Assembly (NCBI RefSeq): GCF_022539505.1
Contig: NC_061512.1
Location: 147,543,962 to 147,607,961 of the forward strand
Direction of reading: 5' to 3'
DNA length: 64,000 nucleotides
From: Lolium rigidum
Taxonomy: Eukaryota > Streptophyta > Magnoliopsida > Poales > Poaceae
The translations under genes were made by a program, and so were the position numbers. Position 1 is the stretch's first letter; each line of letters begins with the position of its first letter. This document shows, piece after piece, positions 44,111 to 56,800 of this stretch. Under the pieces are notes generated by a model, which saw only the letters and a program-made list of their open reading frames with translations, was not told the origin of the DNA and did no database searches.

Positions 44111-44429
44111 CATTCCAAATCTATATATGGACTAGCGGCACATGAACAAGTTGTGGCATCCCAAACCATTGGCTTCATATAGTGGTTGTGGTAGATCCCT
44201 CAAATTGAAACTTGTAGGCCGAGGAGGAGGATTACTCATGAGATGCCGTGTCATTCCAAGAGATGGTGGCAGGCACGTTGTTATCGAGATGAATGTGTGG
44301 AATTTTGGACCATATAGAAAAAAATCCAAGAGTGGTTTAAATTTTGGATATCCAAAGATTTTCATGCATGGCTTTCGACACAATGATCCTTTTCGACCTT
44401 GAGAGGGCATAGATAACCGGTGCAATCTC

Positions 44430-45572
44430 TTTGGACTTGAGACCTTCTAGCCATGGAGTGTAAAAATCTGCTCCGTGGGGTTGCAAAATTGCACCTGATC
44501 CGTCCTGCTTCGTAGTTAAAATCGGTCAAGTTAGTCATAATTTATTTTTTAGCAAATTAGTTTAGTTAAAACTAAATAGTGCTTTCGGGCGCCTATGCGG
44601 GGACGCTGCTTGTAATCTTACTGCCAAAGCATGTGATTAATTTCTCTTGCCTAAGCTCCTAGCTAGTTAATCAACTTGAACATGTGGCCGAAATGAGTAG
44701 CTTGTAAGCAAACGAATTAAGCATTTGTATTCTAAAAACACGGTTTACTCCATCGACCGGGATGATTGCTTCTGAATGACCTATACACACGCAGATGTCC
44801 TCTCTGAAGACTTGTCCAGCTTTCAAGCATAATAAGCATGCATGTACTGCTCCCTCGGTTGAAAATATATTTATTCCCTACACCCGAGAGCACTCTGTAC
44901 ACAAGCTCATACGAACTGCTGGTGTTAGCTTCGAGTTTGATTAACTAAATTTATTATTAATGTGACCCACATCATGCAATGGCAGACAGTACTAAGCTAG
45001 CTGGCTGTACGTGAGAGGGAGAGGGAGAGACAGCGAGAGCCGAGAGCGCAAGAAATATATACCAGTCTTAGTCTGACTGCCGGAAGAAGATGCCACTTAT
45101 GTATCCATATATTAACTCAATTAAAAACAATTTTAATGATTAGGGCCCATGAGTCAGTGATTACATGGAAAATTGCATGCCCTGCGGGTCATCCAAACTT
45201 CGAATGTTTGAGTTGAACAGTTAATCTCAGTCTTGCGATTTTTTTAGAAGTTCAAATTTTTTACCAACTTGTTACCAAATCTACAAAAATAGACATCGAA
45301 CACTTAAACCGTTGGTAAAATTTCTGATATATATATATATTATTATTTCTTTTCCATTGTTAATATTATTAAATTTTCATTTTATATAATTAAAATTTGA
45401 CTAAATTATAAACGAACCTAAAAAAAGATGACCAAACTTTTACAAGGATGGGGAAAGAAATGACCCAAATATGAGCTTGGTGACATGAGATGGTCGACAA
45501 TTATATGCCATGTAATCTAAAATAGTGAGACACAATCGCCAAGATTGCTATTTTTTAACAATTGTTTAGTTG
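44430..45572. other. Intergenic AT-rich DNA
   Basis: Includes the matching segment of the diverged duplication (about 44655-44760) and a short AT run near 45331. No gene. Confidence 0.4.
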
Positions 45573-45577
45573 CTCAC

Positions 45578-46138
45578 TGTTGTGGGTATACTTCATGGGT
45601 GTACCATCGACAGTGCCTAGATCCGGCAAGCCCGGGTGGCCCACAGATGGTGATGAGGCATGTGGCCCATCGGGCGGCCCAGTTGCTGTTGATCATGAAG
45701 GAAGAAGTCCAGTCCAGGATCGGTAAGCCGGATCCGTACCGACATTAGGAGTAACCCGGATCCATGGAGGCCCATGAGGAACCCGGATCCAAGTACGACG
45801 TATATGGAAGGCGGATCCGTGACGTGCACGGCAAGATATTGTACCGTAGTTAGGCTATCTCGTAATCCGGCTAGGACTCTCCATGTAAACCCTAGATCCG
45901 TGCGCCTTTATAAGCCGGATCCCGGGAGCCCTAGAGACACAACCACAACTCATTGTAACATCGCGAAAGCGCCCGGATAATACCAGACAAGCAGCAGTAG
46001 GCCCTGTCATCGTGCAGGTGTTCCGAAGCTGGGTAACTCGCGTACCACCGTCCCGTGTGCACTCCGCCCTATGGCCCCTACTTCTTATCCCCCTCGTGAG
46101 GATCCCTCCTCCGAGGTACCGTCGATTAGGCTACGACA
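45578..46138 (+). repeat. Tat-type Gypsy 5' LTR
   Basis: TGTTGTGGGTATAC...GGCTACGACA; TATA-like TTTATAAGCC near 45906. Confidence 0.95.
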
Positions 46139-46140
46139 GT

Positions 46141-46158
46141 TGGCGCCCACCGTGGGGC
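46141..46158 (+). promoter_or_regulatory. Primer binding site of the Tat-type Gypsy
   Basis: TGGCGCCCACCGTGGGGC, two bases after the LTR; as I recall, one mismatch from the complement of plant tRNA-Lys. Confidence 0.75.
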
Positions 46159-46196
46159 CTGCGGCGTCTGGAGGCCGGAACCGGGAGGGTTCCGCC

Positions 46197-47734
46197 ATGG
46201 GAAGCTACGACGACACCATCGCTGTGGGGCGTGTCCTTTACGCCGGAAATCTGCCGATCGTCCCTCCGGATGAGTGTTGGATTCCGGCTAAAACCGACCC
46301 CGTCAAGCTCTCCATCGTCCCGGCTTGACGGCATACACATCTTCATCGGGGAAACCGTCGATTCCGACGGAAACCCACCGGTAAGTAGCGCCGACGCGAC
46401 CGCCGCCGAGCAGGACGCGAGTCGCGAAGATCCGATCCGAGACGCCGGAACTTCCTAGCGAAGATTCCGCCTTAGATCCGGAAAAATCAAAACCCACCCA
46501 ATCCGCCCCCGAGCGAGAAGTAACGGTGGAAGACCAATGCAGATCCGCCCGGGTCTCCCAGGTGTTAGAGAAGCAAAGGTGTCACTTCGTACACTTCTTG
46601 GCCCATACCGCCGGAACCGCCCCTCATGGAGCCGGAGCTGGTCCCGAGCAGGTCGAGGCCCCGGAAAACAACGCTGCTCCGGATCAGCAAGAGGCTGTCG
46701 GAGAAAGCGAAACTCCGGTTGAAGAGTCGATCTTGGGAAATCTAAGCCCAATCTCCGGAGACACCCAGTCCATGGACACCGCAGAGTTTGATCGCAAGGT
46801 GACGGAACTCGGATACGGTGAACAGCCTCGAAGTCGATTCCGTCCAGCCAAAGCAGTACTTGCAACCGTAGCGGCGCTCGGAGAAGACGGATCGAAGCGG
46901 CGGACACTCAATCCGACCCCCAGCCATCCCACCACGGATCTCCGATGTCACGGGAGCGGCCCCGTAGGGATCCTTCCTCGGAGAGCCTCCTGTCGCCTCG
47001 AAGAGATAGTTGCACAAGCACGCATGGATTTGGTCGCAAAGTCAGACGTCCTCAACAAGCCAATAACCCCTGGCGATGCCGCAGATCCGGAGGCTTTAGA
47101 GGCCACTAGAAAGGAGATGCTGGCCACAGCCAAAAAGCTTCCCAATACCGCAGCTGCTATATTGGATGAGAGGGAAGAAGCTGCACTGATCATGGATCGC
47201 TTTGAAAGACAAGATCGCGAAGTCACCGCAACGCTCGAGCAAGTCAAGAGTATGAGAAAGGAGTGGGAGGTGAAAATGACCTACGCACAGGCGGAGGCTG
47301 ATAGAATCGTCAGAGAAGCAATCCCTCCCCGCAGGATCAACTTCGCAACCCCTGCCGAACAGCAGCCGCTCGCCACCCCAAAGGACAATTTGGCGAAAGC
47401 TGCAGAAATTCTGAAGAAAAGTGACGAGGAGGTTGACATCAACTACTTGCGCACGCTCGTCGCTTCAGCGGTTAAACAGCAGAGCAAGGCAGATACTTCG
47501 CGCAAATTGGAATCTAACCCGGAGCATTGCGTCTCCACTGCGCGAAGGACGCCCACAACAATCGCCATCGAGATGACGAGTCGCGAACCGGATCCTCGGA
47601 ACGCAGAAGGAAAGCCAGGGAACACCCAAATCCGATCCCCGTACCATCAAAGACGCCACCGTCAGATCCGAGAAAGGGAAAGGATGCAATGTACTCGGAC
47701 GAGACAAGTACCGCAACGCCTCTCCTCCGCCTAA
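46197..47734 (+). pseudogene. gag N-terminal region, frameshifted
   Basis: An ATG at 46197 (MGSYDDTIAVGRVLYAGNL) begins the polyprotein. Frames change near 46320 and again before 46526. From 46526 a 402-codon frame runs with an acidic, Gln/Glu-rich and mostly helical sequence (ILDEREEAALIMDRFERQD, LEQVKSMRKEWEVKMTYAQA). No catalytic motif. It should be the matrix-like part of gag. Lesions separate it from the capsid part. Confidence 0.6.
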
Positions 47735-47819
47735 TGGTTACCCGCGTCCCCCTCGTCGCCGTAGTCCAGCCGGAAACACCAGGCCTCAAGGGCATGGTGG
47801 AATTGTTATCCGCGACATC

Positions 47820-49421
47820 GTGATGCCCTCCGGAAACCGGAACAGGGAGCGCACGCCGGAACCTCGCCGGAATCAGAACATTGATCGTGAGCCCGAGCCT
47901 AGGAGGAGCCGGAATGAGGAGCGCGACCCGGAGCCCCGCCGGAGCCGGAACGACCAGGGCAGCCAGCGTCACGGCGAAGGCAGCCACAGGAGCCGGAGCC
48001 AGCACCGGGAGGGCCGGGGAGAATCCGCAGGCGGAAGCAGGAGGTCGGATCGGCCCCCTCGCAGGTCTCCCTCACCACCACCTAGCGGTGGCGGCGGAGG
48101 TGGAGGCGGAGGCGGTGGCCGGAGATCTCACTCTCGCTCACAGTCCCCCCGTCACGGCTCGCGCGACGCACGGGAATGCCTCAACGAATACAGAACCGAC
48201 TACATCGGACCAAAGTGCTTTGGCAGGATGATTCGAGAGGAACCAAAGCCAAGGAGCTCCCTCAAGCTACCCGGAAACCTGAAGCATTATGATGGCACCG
48301 AAAGGCCGGATACCTGGATTGAGGATTACTACAATGCAGTAACCTTCGCCGGAGGAACCCCTAATATCGCCTGCCGCATGCTCCAGTTGTACCTTGTAGG
48401 ACCAGCCCGGATCTGGCTCAGTGACCTCGAGAAAAACTCCATCTTTTGCTGGTTTGACCTGAAGACCGCTTTCGAGAAACACTTTAGGGGCACCTACAAA
48501 AGACCTGCCACAGCAAGCGACTTACAAGCTTGTATCCAGAAGAAGGGAGAATCCTCAAGAAACTTCCTCACAAGATGGTTGGCATGCAGGAACGAGTGTG
48601 AAAACGTCGACCACACCACTGCCATGTACGCCTTCATTGGTGGACTGCAGAGAGGAGGATTGCTGAGGCATAAGCTTACATGTTTGGCCAACGCCAACAA
48701 ACTGACTTTGGACGAGATGATCTCCATTGCCAGTGACCACACCGCCGCCGATGACGACGCAGGCGGTGATATCGCAGCTACAGCAATTCCCCTGCACCAA
48801 CAAAAGAAGAACCGTGATAACGGTAACAACAGCGGCCACAAACGCAAAAACCCTGATGACCAGAAGAATGGCGGATCCGACATGGTCGCCATAGCGTTCC
48901 AACGCGGAGGTTCAGGAGGCGGAAGAGGACGCGGCCGCGGAGGCGGAGCCGGCAGGGGTCGGCAGCATGGCACCGAGGTCACCGCCGGCGGATCCCGCGC
49001 CCCGCAAACCTACGAGGAGTACGGAGACATGCCCTGCCCGGCCCACTTGGATCCGGCTACGGGGAAGTCCACACACACCAACCGCAACGGCAAGTGGGTC
49101 AACGAGCTAAAGAACGACCCGGAGGCAGGATACAAGCGAGCCCGGAAGCACCGCCCACGCGGCAAAGGAGGCAAGGGCAAGAACAAGGACAAGGAGGAGG
49201 ACAGCTCCGAGGCGATGGACGAGGATGATAACTCGCCGGATCCCAAAGCCGGATCCGCAGGTAAATCCAACCCCTTCGAGAAAAAGAGCGTGGGGGCTTA
49301 CCACACCTTCCTCGGAACCCCCACAGTCCGCGCTACAAAATCAGCTACCCGGATCCTGAACGCCACGGTTCCGGCCGTGCCGCAAGCATGTCAGGTGGTC
49401 GGAAGTTCCGTGCACATTTGA
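47820..49421 (+). pseudogene. gag capsid/nucleocapsid region (533 codons)
   Basis: A frame with Arg/Glu repeats (RRSRNEERDPEPRRSRNDQG, about residues 31-50), a Gly run, then the gag capsid motif: LPGNLKHYDGTERPDTWIED, YLVGPARIWLSDLEKNSI, F..LKTAFEKHFRGTY, and FLTRWLACRNECENV. The C-terminal part is Gly/Arg-rich with CPAHLDPATGKSTHTNRNGKW, where the last Cys of the CCHC-like pattern seems replaced by Gly. It would coat the genomic RNA. Confidence 0.8.
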
Positions 49422-49443
49422 CAGGGAGGATCATCCCGCCATT

Positions 49444-50218
49444 GTGCCAAAAGAATACTACGCCTTGGTTGTGAGTCCCCGCATAGACGGGTATGACTTC
49501 TCCAAGTGCCTCATGGATGGCGGAGCCAGCCTGAACATCATGTACCTGGAGACTCTGGAGCGGATGAACCTCACCAAGGAACAGCTCAAACACAGCACCA
49601 CCGAGTTTCACGGCGTGGTTCCGGGTAAGAAGGCGAACTCCCTCGACAAGCATCACACTTCCCGTGGCTTTCGGCGATGTTCACAATTTCCGCGAAGAGA
49701 AGATCACGTTCGAAGTTGTGCCCTTCAAGAGCTCCTACCATGTCATCTTCGGCAGGCCCACCTACCACAAGTTCCACGCAAGAGCGTGCTATATCTACAA
49801 CAAGCTCAAGATGCCGGGTCCTAATGGTATGATCACCATAACCGGAGACTACAAAAAGGCTCATGAGTGCGAGTTGGGCGAAGCCGCCTTCGCAGAGTCT
49901 GTCATATCCGGAGAAGAGCTGAAAGGCTACAGGGCCGCGGTGGATCCGACTGAGATGCAAACCACCAAGAAGCAGATCTCCGAACAGAAAAACTCCTTCA
50001 GGGCCGCGATAGAGACCAAGAAAGTCAACTTCAAGGAAGGCGACGATTCCAAGCAGGTCTCGCCGGAGCCAACATGGACCCCAAATAGGAAAGCGCGCTC
50101 GTCGAGTTCCTCCGCGCTAACATGGATATCTTCGCATGGCAACCTTCTCGACATGTCCGGAGTACCTAGGGAACTCGCCGAGCACTACCTCAACATAAAT
50201 CCGGGGCTAAACCGGTGA
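49444..50218 (+). pseudogene. Aspartic protease and linker, frameshifted
   Basis: KCLMDGGASLNIMYLETLER (about 49504-49563) is the retropepsin active site with DGGAS in place of DTGA/DSGA, as is common in Tat elements. A shift near 49650 moves on to VPFKSSYHVIFGRPTYHKFH (the flap/ILG region) and a charged linker to RT. The frame ends at 50218 by another shift just before RT. Confidence 0.75.
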
Positions 50219-50760
50219 AGCAAGCTATGCGACGCTTTGGAGATAAGAAGCGCCGCGCCATAGGAATGGAACTAGCAAAGTCACTAGAAGCAGGTTTTGT
50301 AATAGAAGTTATCCACACCGATTGGGTCGCGAATCCCGTCCTTGTACCCAAAAAGAACACTGAAATACTAAGAATGTGCATCGATTACTCTGGCTTGAAC
50401 AAACATTGCCCGAAAGAACCGTTCCCCTTGCCGCGCATTGACCAAGTCATTGATTCAACGGCAGGGGCGGAACTTCTGTGTTTTCTTGATGCGTATTCCG
50501 GGTACCATCAGATCCGGATGAAGGAATCCGACCAAAAGGCGACTTCATTCATTACCCCGTTTGGTACTTACCGCTATGTTACTATGCCTTTTGGTTTGAA
50601 AACGCAGGTGCCACCTACCAACGTACGATGCAGCGGTGCCCGAAGGACCAGATTGGCCGGAACGTGCACGCCTACGTCGACGACATCGCGGTCATGACCC
50701 GGAAAGGATCCGACTTGATCAGCGACCTCACGTAAAACCTTTGAGAATCTCCGTCGGTAC
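50215..50760 (+). pseudogene. Reverse transcriptase, frameshifted
   Basis: FVIEVIHTDWVANPVLVPKK, MCIDYSGLNKHCPKEPFPLP, FLDAYSGYHQIRMKESDQKA and FGTYRYVTMPFGLK are RT blocks 1-5. A shift near 50605 puts the active site YVDDIAVM in the next frame (about 50670-50693), and an extra base near 50735 breaks the palm again. It would copy the element RNA into DNA if intact. Confidence 0.85.
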
Positions 50761-50763
50761 AAG

Positions 50764-51372
50764 ATGATGTTGAATCCGCTGAAGTGCGTCTTTGGCGTGC
50801 CAGCCGGAAAACTCCTTGGCTTCATAGTCTCTCACAGAGGCATTGAGGTTAACCCGGAAAAGATCAAAGCAATCCTGTGTATCAAACGGCCAACTTGTCT
50901 CAAAGATGTGCAACGACTAACTGGTTGTGTTGCAGCAATCAGTAGGTTTGTTAGCCGTCTTGGCGAGAAGGCGCTACCTCTGTACAAGTTGTTGAAGAAA
51001 ACAGACAAATTTGTCTGGGACGACGCAGCCGACGCAGCTCTTCGAGGGTTGAAGGAAATACTTACCTCCCCACCTATCTTGGCAGCCCCAGCAGAGTCAG
51101 AGCCAATGCTCCTTTATCAGGCGGCCACCAACAAAGTCATTAGCCTCGTCATCGTGGTGGAGCGAAAGGAAGAAGGTCATGAATATGACGTACAAAGACC
51201 TGTCTACTACATAAGCGAGGTGCCGACGGAGTCAAAGCAAAGATACCCTCACTTTCGTAAGCTAGCTTATGGAGTTTTCCTAGGCAGCCGGAAGCCGAGA
51301 CACTACTTTCAAGAGCACCCAAGAATGAGCTGTGAGCAAGGCTCCGCTGTCAACAATTCTCAACAACGCTGA
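50764..51372 (+). pseudogene. RT thumb and first RNase H domain
   Basis: NPLKCVFGVPAGKLLGFIVS and LTGCVAAISRFVSRLGEKAL are the connection region. PMLLYQAATNKVISLVIVVE with RPVYYISE and YPHFRKLAYGVF is the RNase H of Gypsy RT, apparently a degenerate copy: the first catalytic Asp is Gln/Ala-like (LYQAA rather than LYLAV/DAS). A shift near 51330 ends it. Confidence 0.75.
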
Positions 51373-51379
51373 CGCAACA

Positions 51380-51907
51380 GGACGGACGGCTAAATGGGGC
51401 ATTGAATTATCCGCCTTCGACATCTCTTACAAGCCAAGGATTGCGGTAAAATCCCAAGTATTGGCAGATTTCGTTGCAGATTGGACAGAAGCTCCGGATG
51501 CAAGTCTGGAGCCGGAACCAGAAACATGGGTCATGCACTTCGACGGATCCAAGCAGCATCAAGGCTCAGGAGCCGGAGTCACCCTGAAGTCCCCTACCGG
51601 AGAAGAACTGCAGTACGTTCTGCAGATCCACTTCGAAGCTACAAATAACATGGCGGAGTACGAGGCTCTACTACATGGATTGCGCATCGCTAAGGAAATT
51701 GGGATCAAGCACATCATATGCTGTGGAGATTCCGACTTGGTGGCACAACAAATAGCCGGAACCTGGAACGCCGTAAATTCCGTCATGGCAGTACTACGAG
51801 ACGAAGTTGATGAGATCGCCAAGTGCTTCCTCGGATACGAAGTCAAATACGTCGGAGAGACGATAACACAGCGGCGGACATGCTATCCAAGCTCGGATCC
51901 GGCGTAA
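51380..51907 (+). pseudogene. Second RNase H domain
   Basis: WVMHFDGSKQHQGSGAGVTL, ATNNMAEYEALLHGLRIAKE and IICCGDSDLVAQQIAG carry the Asp-Glu-Asp of an RNase H fold, distinct from the degenerate one before it. Plant Tat elements are known to have gained such an extra domain. The position between RT and INT fits. A frame change follows near 51865. Confidence 0.8.
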
Positions 51908-51986
51908 AACCAATTCCGCCCGGAATCTTCCCCGGAGCATCTCCGGATACCCTCTCGTAAAGGGCGCTAACCCGGAAAACCCGGAG

Positions 51987-53330
51987 GTGGCGGTGTCTCC
52001 GGCCGCAGAGGTATTGGCTACCATTCCGGCTTGGACACAACCTTTCCGGGACTACCTTATCGATCAAAAGTTGCCGGAGGACGAGGTCCTCGCGCGACAG
52101 ATCATCAGACGAGCACGATCCTACACAATTGTTGATGGACAGCTCTACAAACGAAGCGCAACAGGGGTGTTTCTCAAATGCGTCTCCAATCAAGATGGCA
52201 TTGAAATCCTCGGAGAGATCCACGCAGGGACTCGCGGGCACCATGCCGCTCCCAGGTCACTCGTTGCGAAAGCTTTTCGGCTAGGCTTTTATTGGCTCAC
52301 AGCCTAAAGAAGATGCCGACAAGATAGTCAAGACCTGCCGAGGTTGTCAGTACTACGCTACTCAACCAAACGCTCCAGCCCAAGAGCTGAAGACCATACC
52401 TATCACCTGGCCATTTGCGGTCTGGGGGCTCGATATGGTTGGTAAGTTAAAAAGATCATCTCCTGGTGGTTTTGAATACCTACCGGTCGCCGTTGACAAA
52501 TTCAGCAAGTGGATCGAGGCAAAGCCGGTGAGAAAAGCCGACGGTGCTACGGCACTAAAATTTGTCCGCAGCCTCGTGATGAGATTCGGCATCCCACACA
52601 AGCATAATCACGGATAATGGCACAAACTTCGCTCAGTGGAGAATTGAAGGATTATTGCGAAACAATGGGGATTCGATTGGACCTTGCATCTGTGGCTCAC
52701 CCACAATCCAATGGTCAAGTTGAAAGAGCTAACGGTCTAATATTATCAGGAATCTAGCCACGCCTTGAAGAACCGCTGCGACGAGCAGCTGGAGCTTGGG
52801 CCGACGAACTAGACGCTGTCCTGTGGAGTTTGCGAACTACCCCTAACAGGTCAACAGGGTTTACCCCATTCTTCCTGGTATACGGATCCGAAGCCGTGAT
52901 TCCCTCCGACATCATCCACGATTCACCGCGAGTTTCCGCCTATAATGAAGAAACAGCTGACGAGGCCAGACAGCTATCTGTGGACCTGATTGAAGAAGCT
53001 CGGAATTTAGCTGACCAGCGCTCCGCCATCTACCAGCAGAAACTCCGACGTTATCACAGTCGTCGAGTCCGGAATCGCTCGTTCATGGCCGGAGACCTGG
53101 TTCTCCGCCTTCGCCAGGTGAAAGATCACAAGTTGCAATCTCCATGGGAAGGACCCTTCGTTGTTAGCAAAGTGCTTCACAACGGATCGTACTACCTTGT
53201 TGATTTCCGAGAGCTGAGGGACAGACCTGCTAATTGGCGCCGGAAACGCAAGCGTGAGGATCCGGATGATATCTACGACGAAACAGATCGCCCTTGGAAC
53301 ATTGCACAGCTACGTCCTTTCTACACTTAG
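51987..53330 (+). pseudogene. Integrase, frameshifted, with C-terminal GPF module
   Basis: The zinc-binding part has IHAGTRGHHAAPRSL followed, after a shift near 52300, by KTCRGCQ (HHCC). The core begins AVWGLDMVGKLKRSSPGGFE; the second Asp (DNGTNF, about 52614) is in another frame, and further shifts lie near 52740-52800. The last frame (52830-53330) has RTTPNRSTGFTPFFLVYGSE and SPWEGPFVVSKVLHNGSYYL, the GPY/F module. Integrase would insert the cDNA with a 5-bp TSD, as seen here. Confidence 0.85.
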
Positions 53331-53893
53331 CATATTTCTTCCGAGTTACAAACTCTGTAATAGTTATACATGATCAATGAAATAAAGCTTTTGGTTCACT
53401 CTATGAGTCATTTACCTCCTTTACTTGTTCATTTTTTAGATCGTGTATGTTTTCCGACTAAAACCGCCTAGGCGTGTATGAAAGTTGTGATTTTCAAAAT
53501 CGTCCTTTAGGACGTAAGCTTAAGTTTTCTGGTTAACTTGTATTCTGTTGCGAACTCGTGGATTCCTAGTAGCGATTTCCGGCACCTATGCCTGGGGGCT
53601 TGTTTCCGCGGTTATGGACGGATTACCATTGGGTTTCGTCGCCGCTGGCGAGCGTTTCCGGCTAAGGTTTCCCGGCTCGTGGAAGGTCAAGCGATTAAGC
53701 CGGAAAACAACGACATCAGCACTTGCTTTCCAACATAAAACGAAACATGCAGAATAACATTAAACGGATAGCAGGATAAGTATTTCCGCCCCATGCATAA
53801 TCGTTTCGTTCCTAGCTACTTAAGAATTTAAAGTCTTATTACAAACCCTCTCTGGGGCCAAAATGATGCATTGTTTTTCCGCAGGACTAAGCT
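53331..53893 (+). other. Spacer between integrase and the antisense gene
   Basis: No coding frame. AATAAA-like ATGAAATAAAG lies near 53377-53387, possibly a poly(A) signal for the sense transcript. Confidence 0.4.
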
Positions 53894-56800
53894 TTACTTC
53901 TCCTTAGCCGGAGACGTTTCCACATTAGCACCAGCTCCTCCGGCATCAGTTGGAGCTTCCTTCTCCGCATCTTTGGCAGGCGAAGAGACATCTTCATCTT
54001 CCCCCGCCCCAGTTGCAGCCGGAGATGCAGCACCACCTTGATTCTTTGAGCTCGTCCAAGTGTATTGGCTTCCGGATTGGGCAGGCCTGGTTTCCGCTTC
54101 GAGATCCTTCAACAGCTCAGCTTCGAGAGGCTCGTCAGCAGGAAGAACCACCTTCTCATAAAATTCATCATGGCGGATCCTCCGGGCGATGCGTGTATCA
54201 TAGCCGCTGACCACGTCAAGTAGTGCATTGACATCAGTTTCCGGAGGAACGCCAGAAGTCACCCGGTCTAGGTCCAAGCTCGGATTATGCGCTAAGCACA
54301 TAGCCAAGGACATGGCGGCTGCGCCCCGTGCCGAAGAAGACTGCAGATCCACAACCAGCTCCGGAAGCAAATCCATCCTCTTGATGAGCTTACGCACTTC
54401 GCAGGTTCGGCTCTTCTTGATGTTGAGGTTGTGACAGATTTTCCTGGAAGCGGAGATGAGATCCTTGCAGTCCTCTCCGGCAAGCTGTAGCAGGTCATCG
54501 CGCGGGAACTGGTTCCGACGTTCCTCATTATATCCAAGCGGATCTGGAAAATACAAGTTTTGTTAAAAAACAGCAAGTCACACGTCTGCGGCCATATGAG
54601 TTTCGAGGACGTACCCATGACGTCGGAGTTGAGCAAGTCCCAGCAGCTCTCTGCTGTCTCCATATATTTGCGAAGACCTCCAATTTCTTTTTGCTGCTTC
54701 TGGATGATGTCGCTGTCAGTCTGTCTTTTCAGCTCAAATTCACCAGTTTTGCGGGCAAGCTCCGAGTTCTTCTCAGAAATTTTCTGTTTTGCTTCTGCGA
54801 GCTTCGCTTCAAGATCTTTCTGTGAAGCACGTAGAGTTTCCAACTCGGAGGAAGCCGCAGCGAGAGAAGTGGAGGCACCTGCTCATAGTTACATAAAGCG
54901 TCAAGTTCGGAAAAAATGCGAAACAATCCGCAGTCATCAGTAATCGGAAACCAACCTTGGGCTTCTGATAGCTGTTTCTTCAATTCCGCATTCTCTGCTT
55001 GGAAGCGCTGGATCTTCTCCGCCTGGCTAATGGTCACACGACGTTGCAGCGCGATGTTTTTATGCAACTCGTAGTGCAAAGCTTTTTGCTCCTGAAAACG
55101 CAGCCAGAAAACGGAGTAAGTTCCGCCATCATGGTTTAAGTCTTTCTAAAGCATGGACGCTGGAAAAATTTTCCGCCATCATGCTTGGGGGCTACCACGA
55201 CTTTCAAATTTCCTTTTCAGTTTAAGTTCTCTAAAAGTATTCAGACGCTAACTAATAAAGTTTCCGCCTAAATACTTGGGGGCTACTGGGGAGTTACCTT
55301 TTGCTTGCAAACAAGCTTGTCGAAGAACTGGCCAATGTTTTTCTTGGCGTCCTGGGATCTCCGACGTTTCAACGTCCGGTTTGCCCAGTGCATTGTTCAG
55401 CATGGCATTGAGTAGATCTTGCTCCAGCTCCCATTTCTCTCGCTCTCGTTAGTTTGTTAAAAAACTTTGTGGCATAGGCTTTTGGGGTGGAGGTAAGGTC
55501 AGCCGGATCTCCAAAGTTCTTGGGAAAAACGACCATATCGCCCGTGGGGGCTTCAGCTTTGCCGGAGGAGATCTCTTCCGCTTCCCTTGGCTTCGTCCTT
55601 CAAACTCATCATCAATAGGACCCTTACCGCCGGAATCATCTCCGCCCGCTCTGTCGCTGCTAACCGGAATTACTTCCGGAGGAGTGGGAGCGGCAGGAGC
55701 TGGAGAATGATCCGCGGGAGGAGGAGAAGGTTGCAGGGGGGCTTGTGGAGCGCTCGGTGGAGTTGGCGTCAAAGGACCAACGGCGGGAGACTTCTTCTGC
55801 ATGTACTTAGTGATAGGCTCCTGAACGTTGGTCCGCGCGGTTGGGTTCGGAATCCTGTGAGCAAGTAAAAAGGAAAATAAGCATAACACAGCTCACCAAT
55901 ATAGATAACGCACATTACTCGGAAACTTACGTAGCACCCGGAATGCAGGGCCGTGAAGGTTTTCCTGCTGTTGAGAGCATTTTCAGGCGTTGGCGTTCCG
56001 CCTTCCTGGAGTCAAGCGGAGGTGGTTTAACCACTTTGGGTTTCTTGGCGGAAGCCTCACCGCTGCCCCCGGCGTCGGAGCCGGAGACTTTGGCGCGGGA
56101 ACGCTTTGTAGGTCGAGGAGCAGCCTTTCGAGGTGCTTGTTCCTCTTCCTCTTCAGGGTCCTCCGGATCCTCTTCCGCCGAGTCACCGCTAACGGGAACT
56201 CGGAGTATGGCGCGCAAGTTTTCCTCCGCCAAAGAGTCAAGCTGCGAAAGAAGTGAGCAGAACAAGTTAAACACTTAGAAAATTGAGAGATGATAAAGGA
56301 ATGCGGAGGAATGAGTGCTTACCGGAGGGCATTTGTCGTGTGTGCTAATATCCTTGACCAGTTCTGGGACTTGTTGGCCTCTAGCAATCTTCACCAACGT
56401 TTTAAACCTCCTCTTGAGGGAGTCAGCCGGAGGATCGTGGCGGGTGACTCGGAGGAGATCGTCGGCCCCAGTGTACGTGCACATCAGGCGTGCGTTGTAG
56501 CGCAGAGGTTGGATCCTCCGCGTAAACCAGCTGAGGGTGAGCTGGGCTCCGGTCAGTCCATCGTGAACTAACCAGGAAATCCTCCGCGCGGCCTTCTCCA
56601 ATATGGGCGTTTGGGCAAGTGTGGGGATGAAGCTCCAGCTCGCCAGTTCTTCCGGAGGCGTGTTGCTGAAGGGCGGGAGTCCGTCGTGGACGTTTGAACT
56701 GTCACGTTCTTCACATAAAACCATCCGGCGTTCCAGTACCGGACGGATTCGTGGGAGTCGTGAGGAGGATACATCCGACCAGAGCGGAGCATGAACGTCA

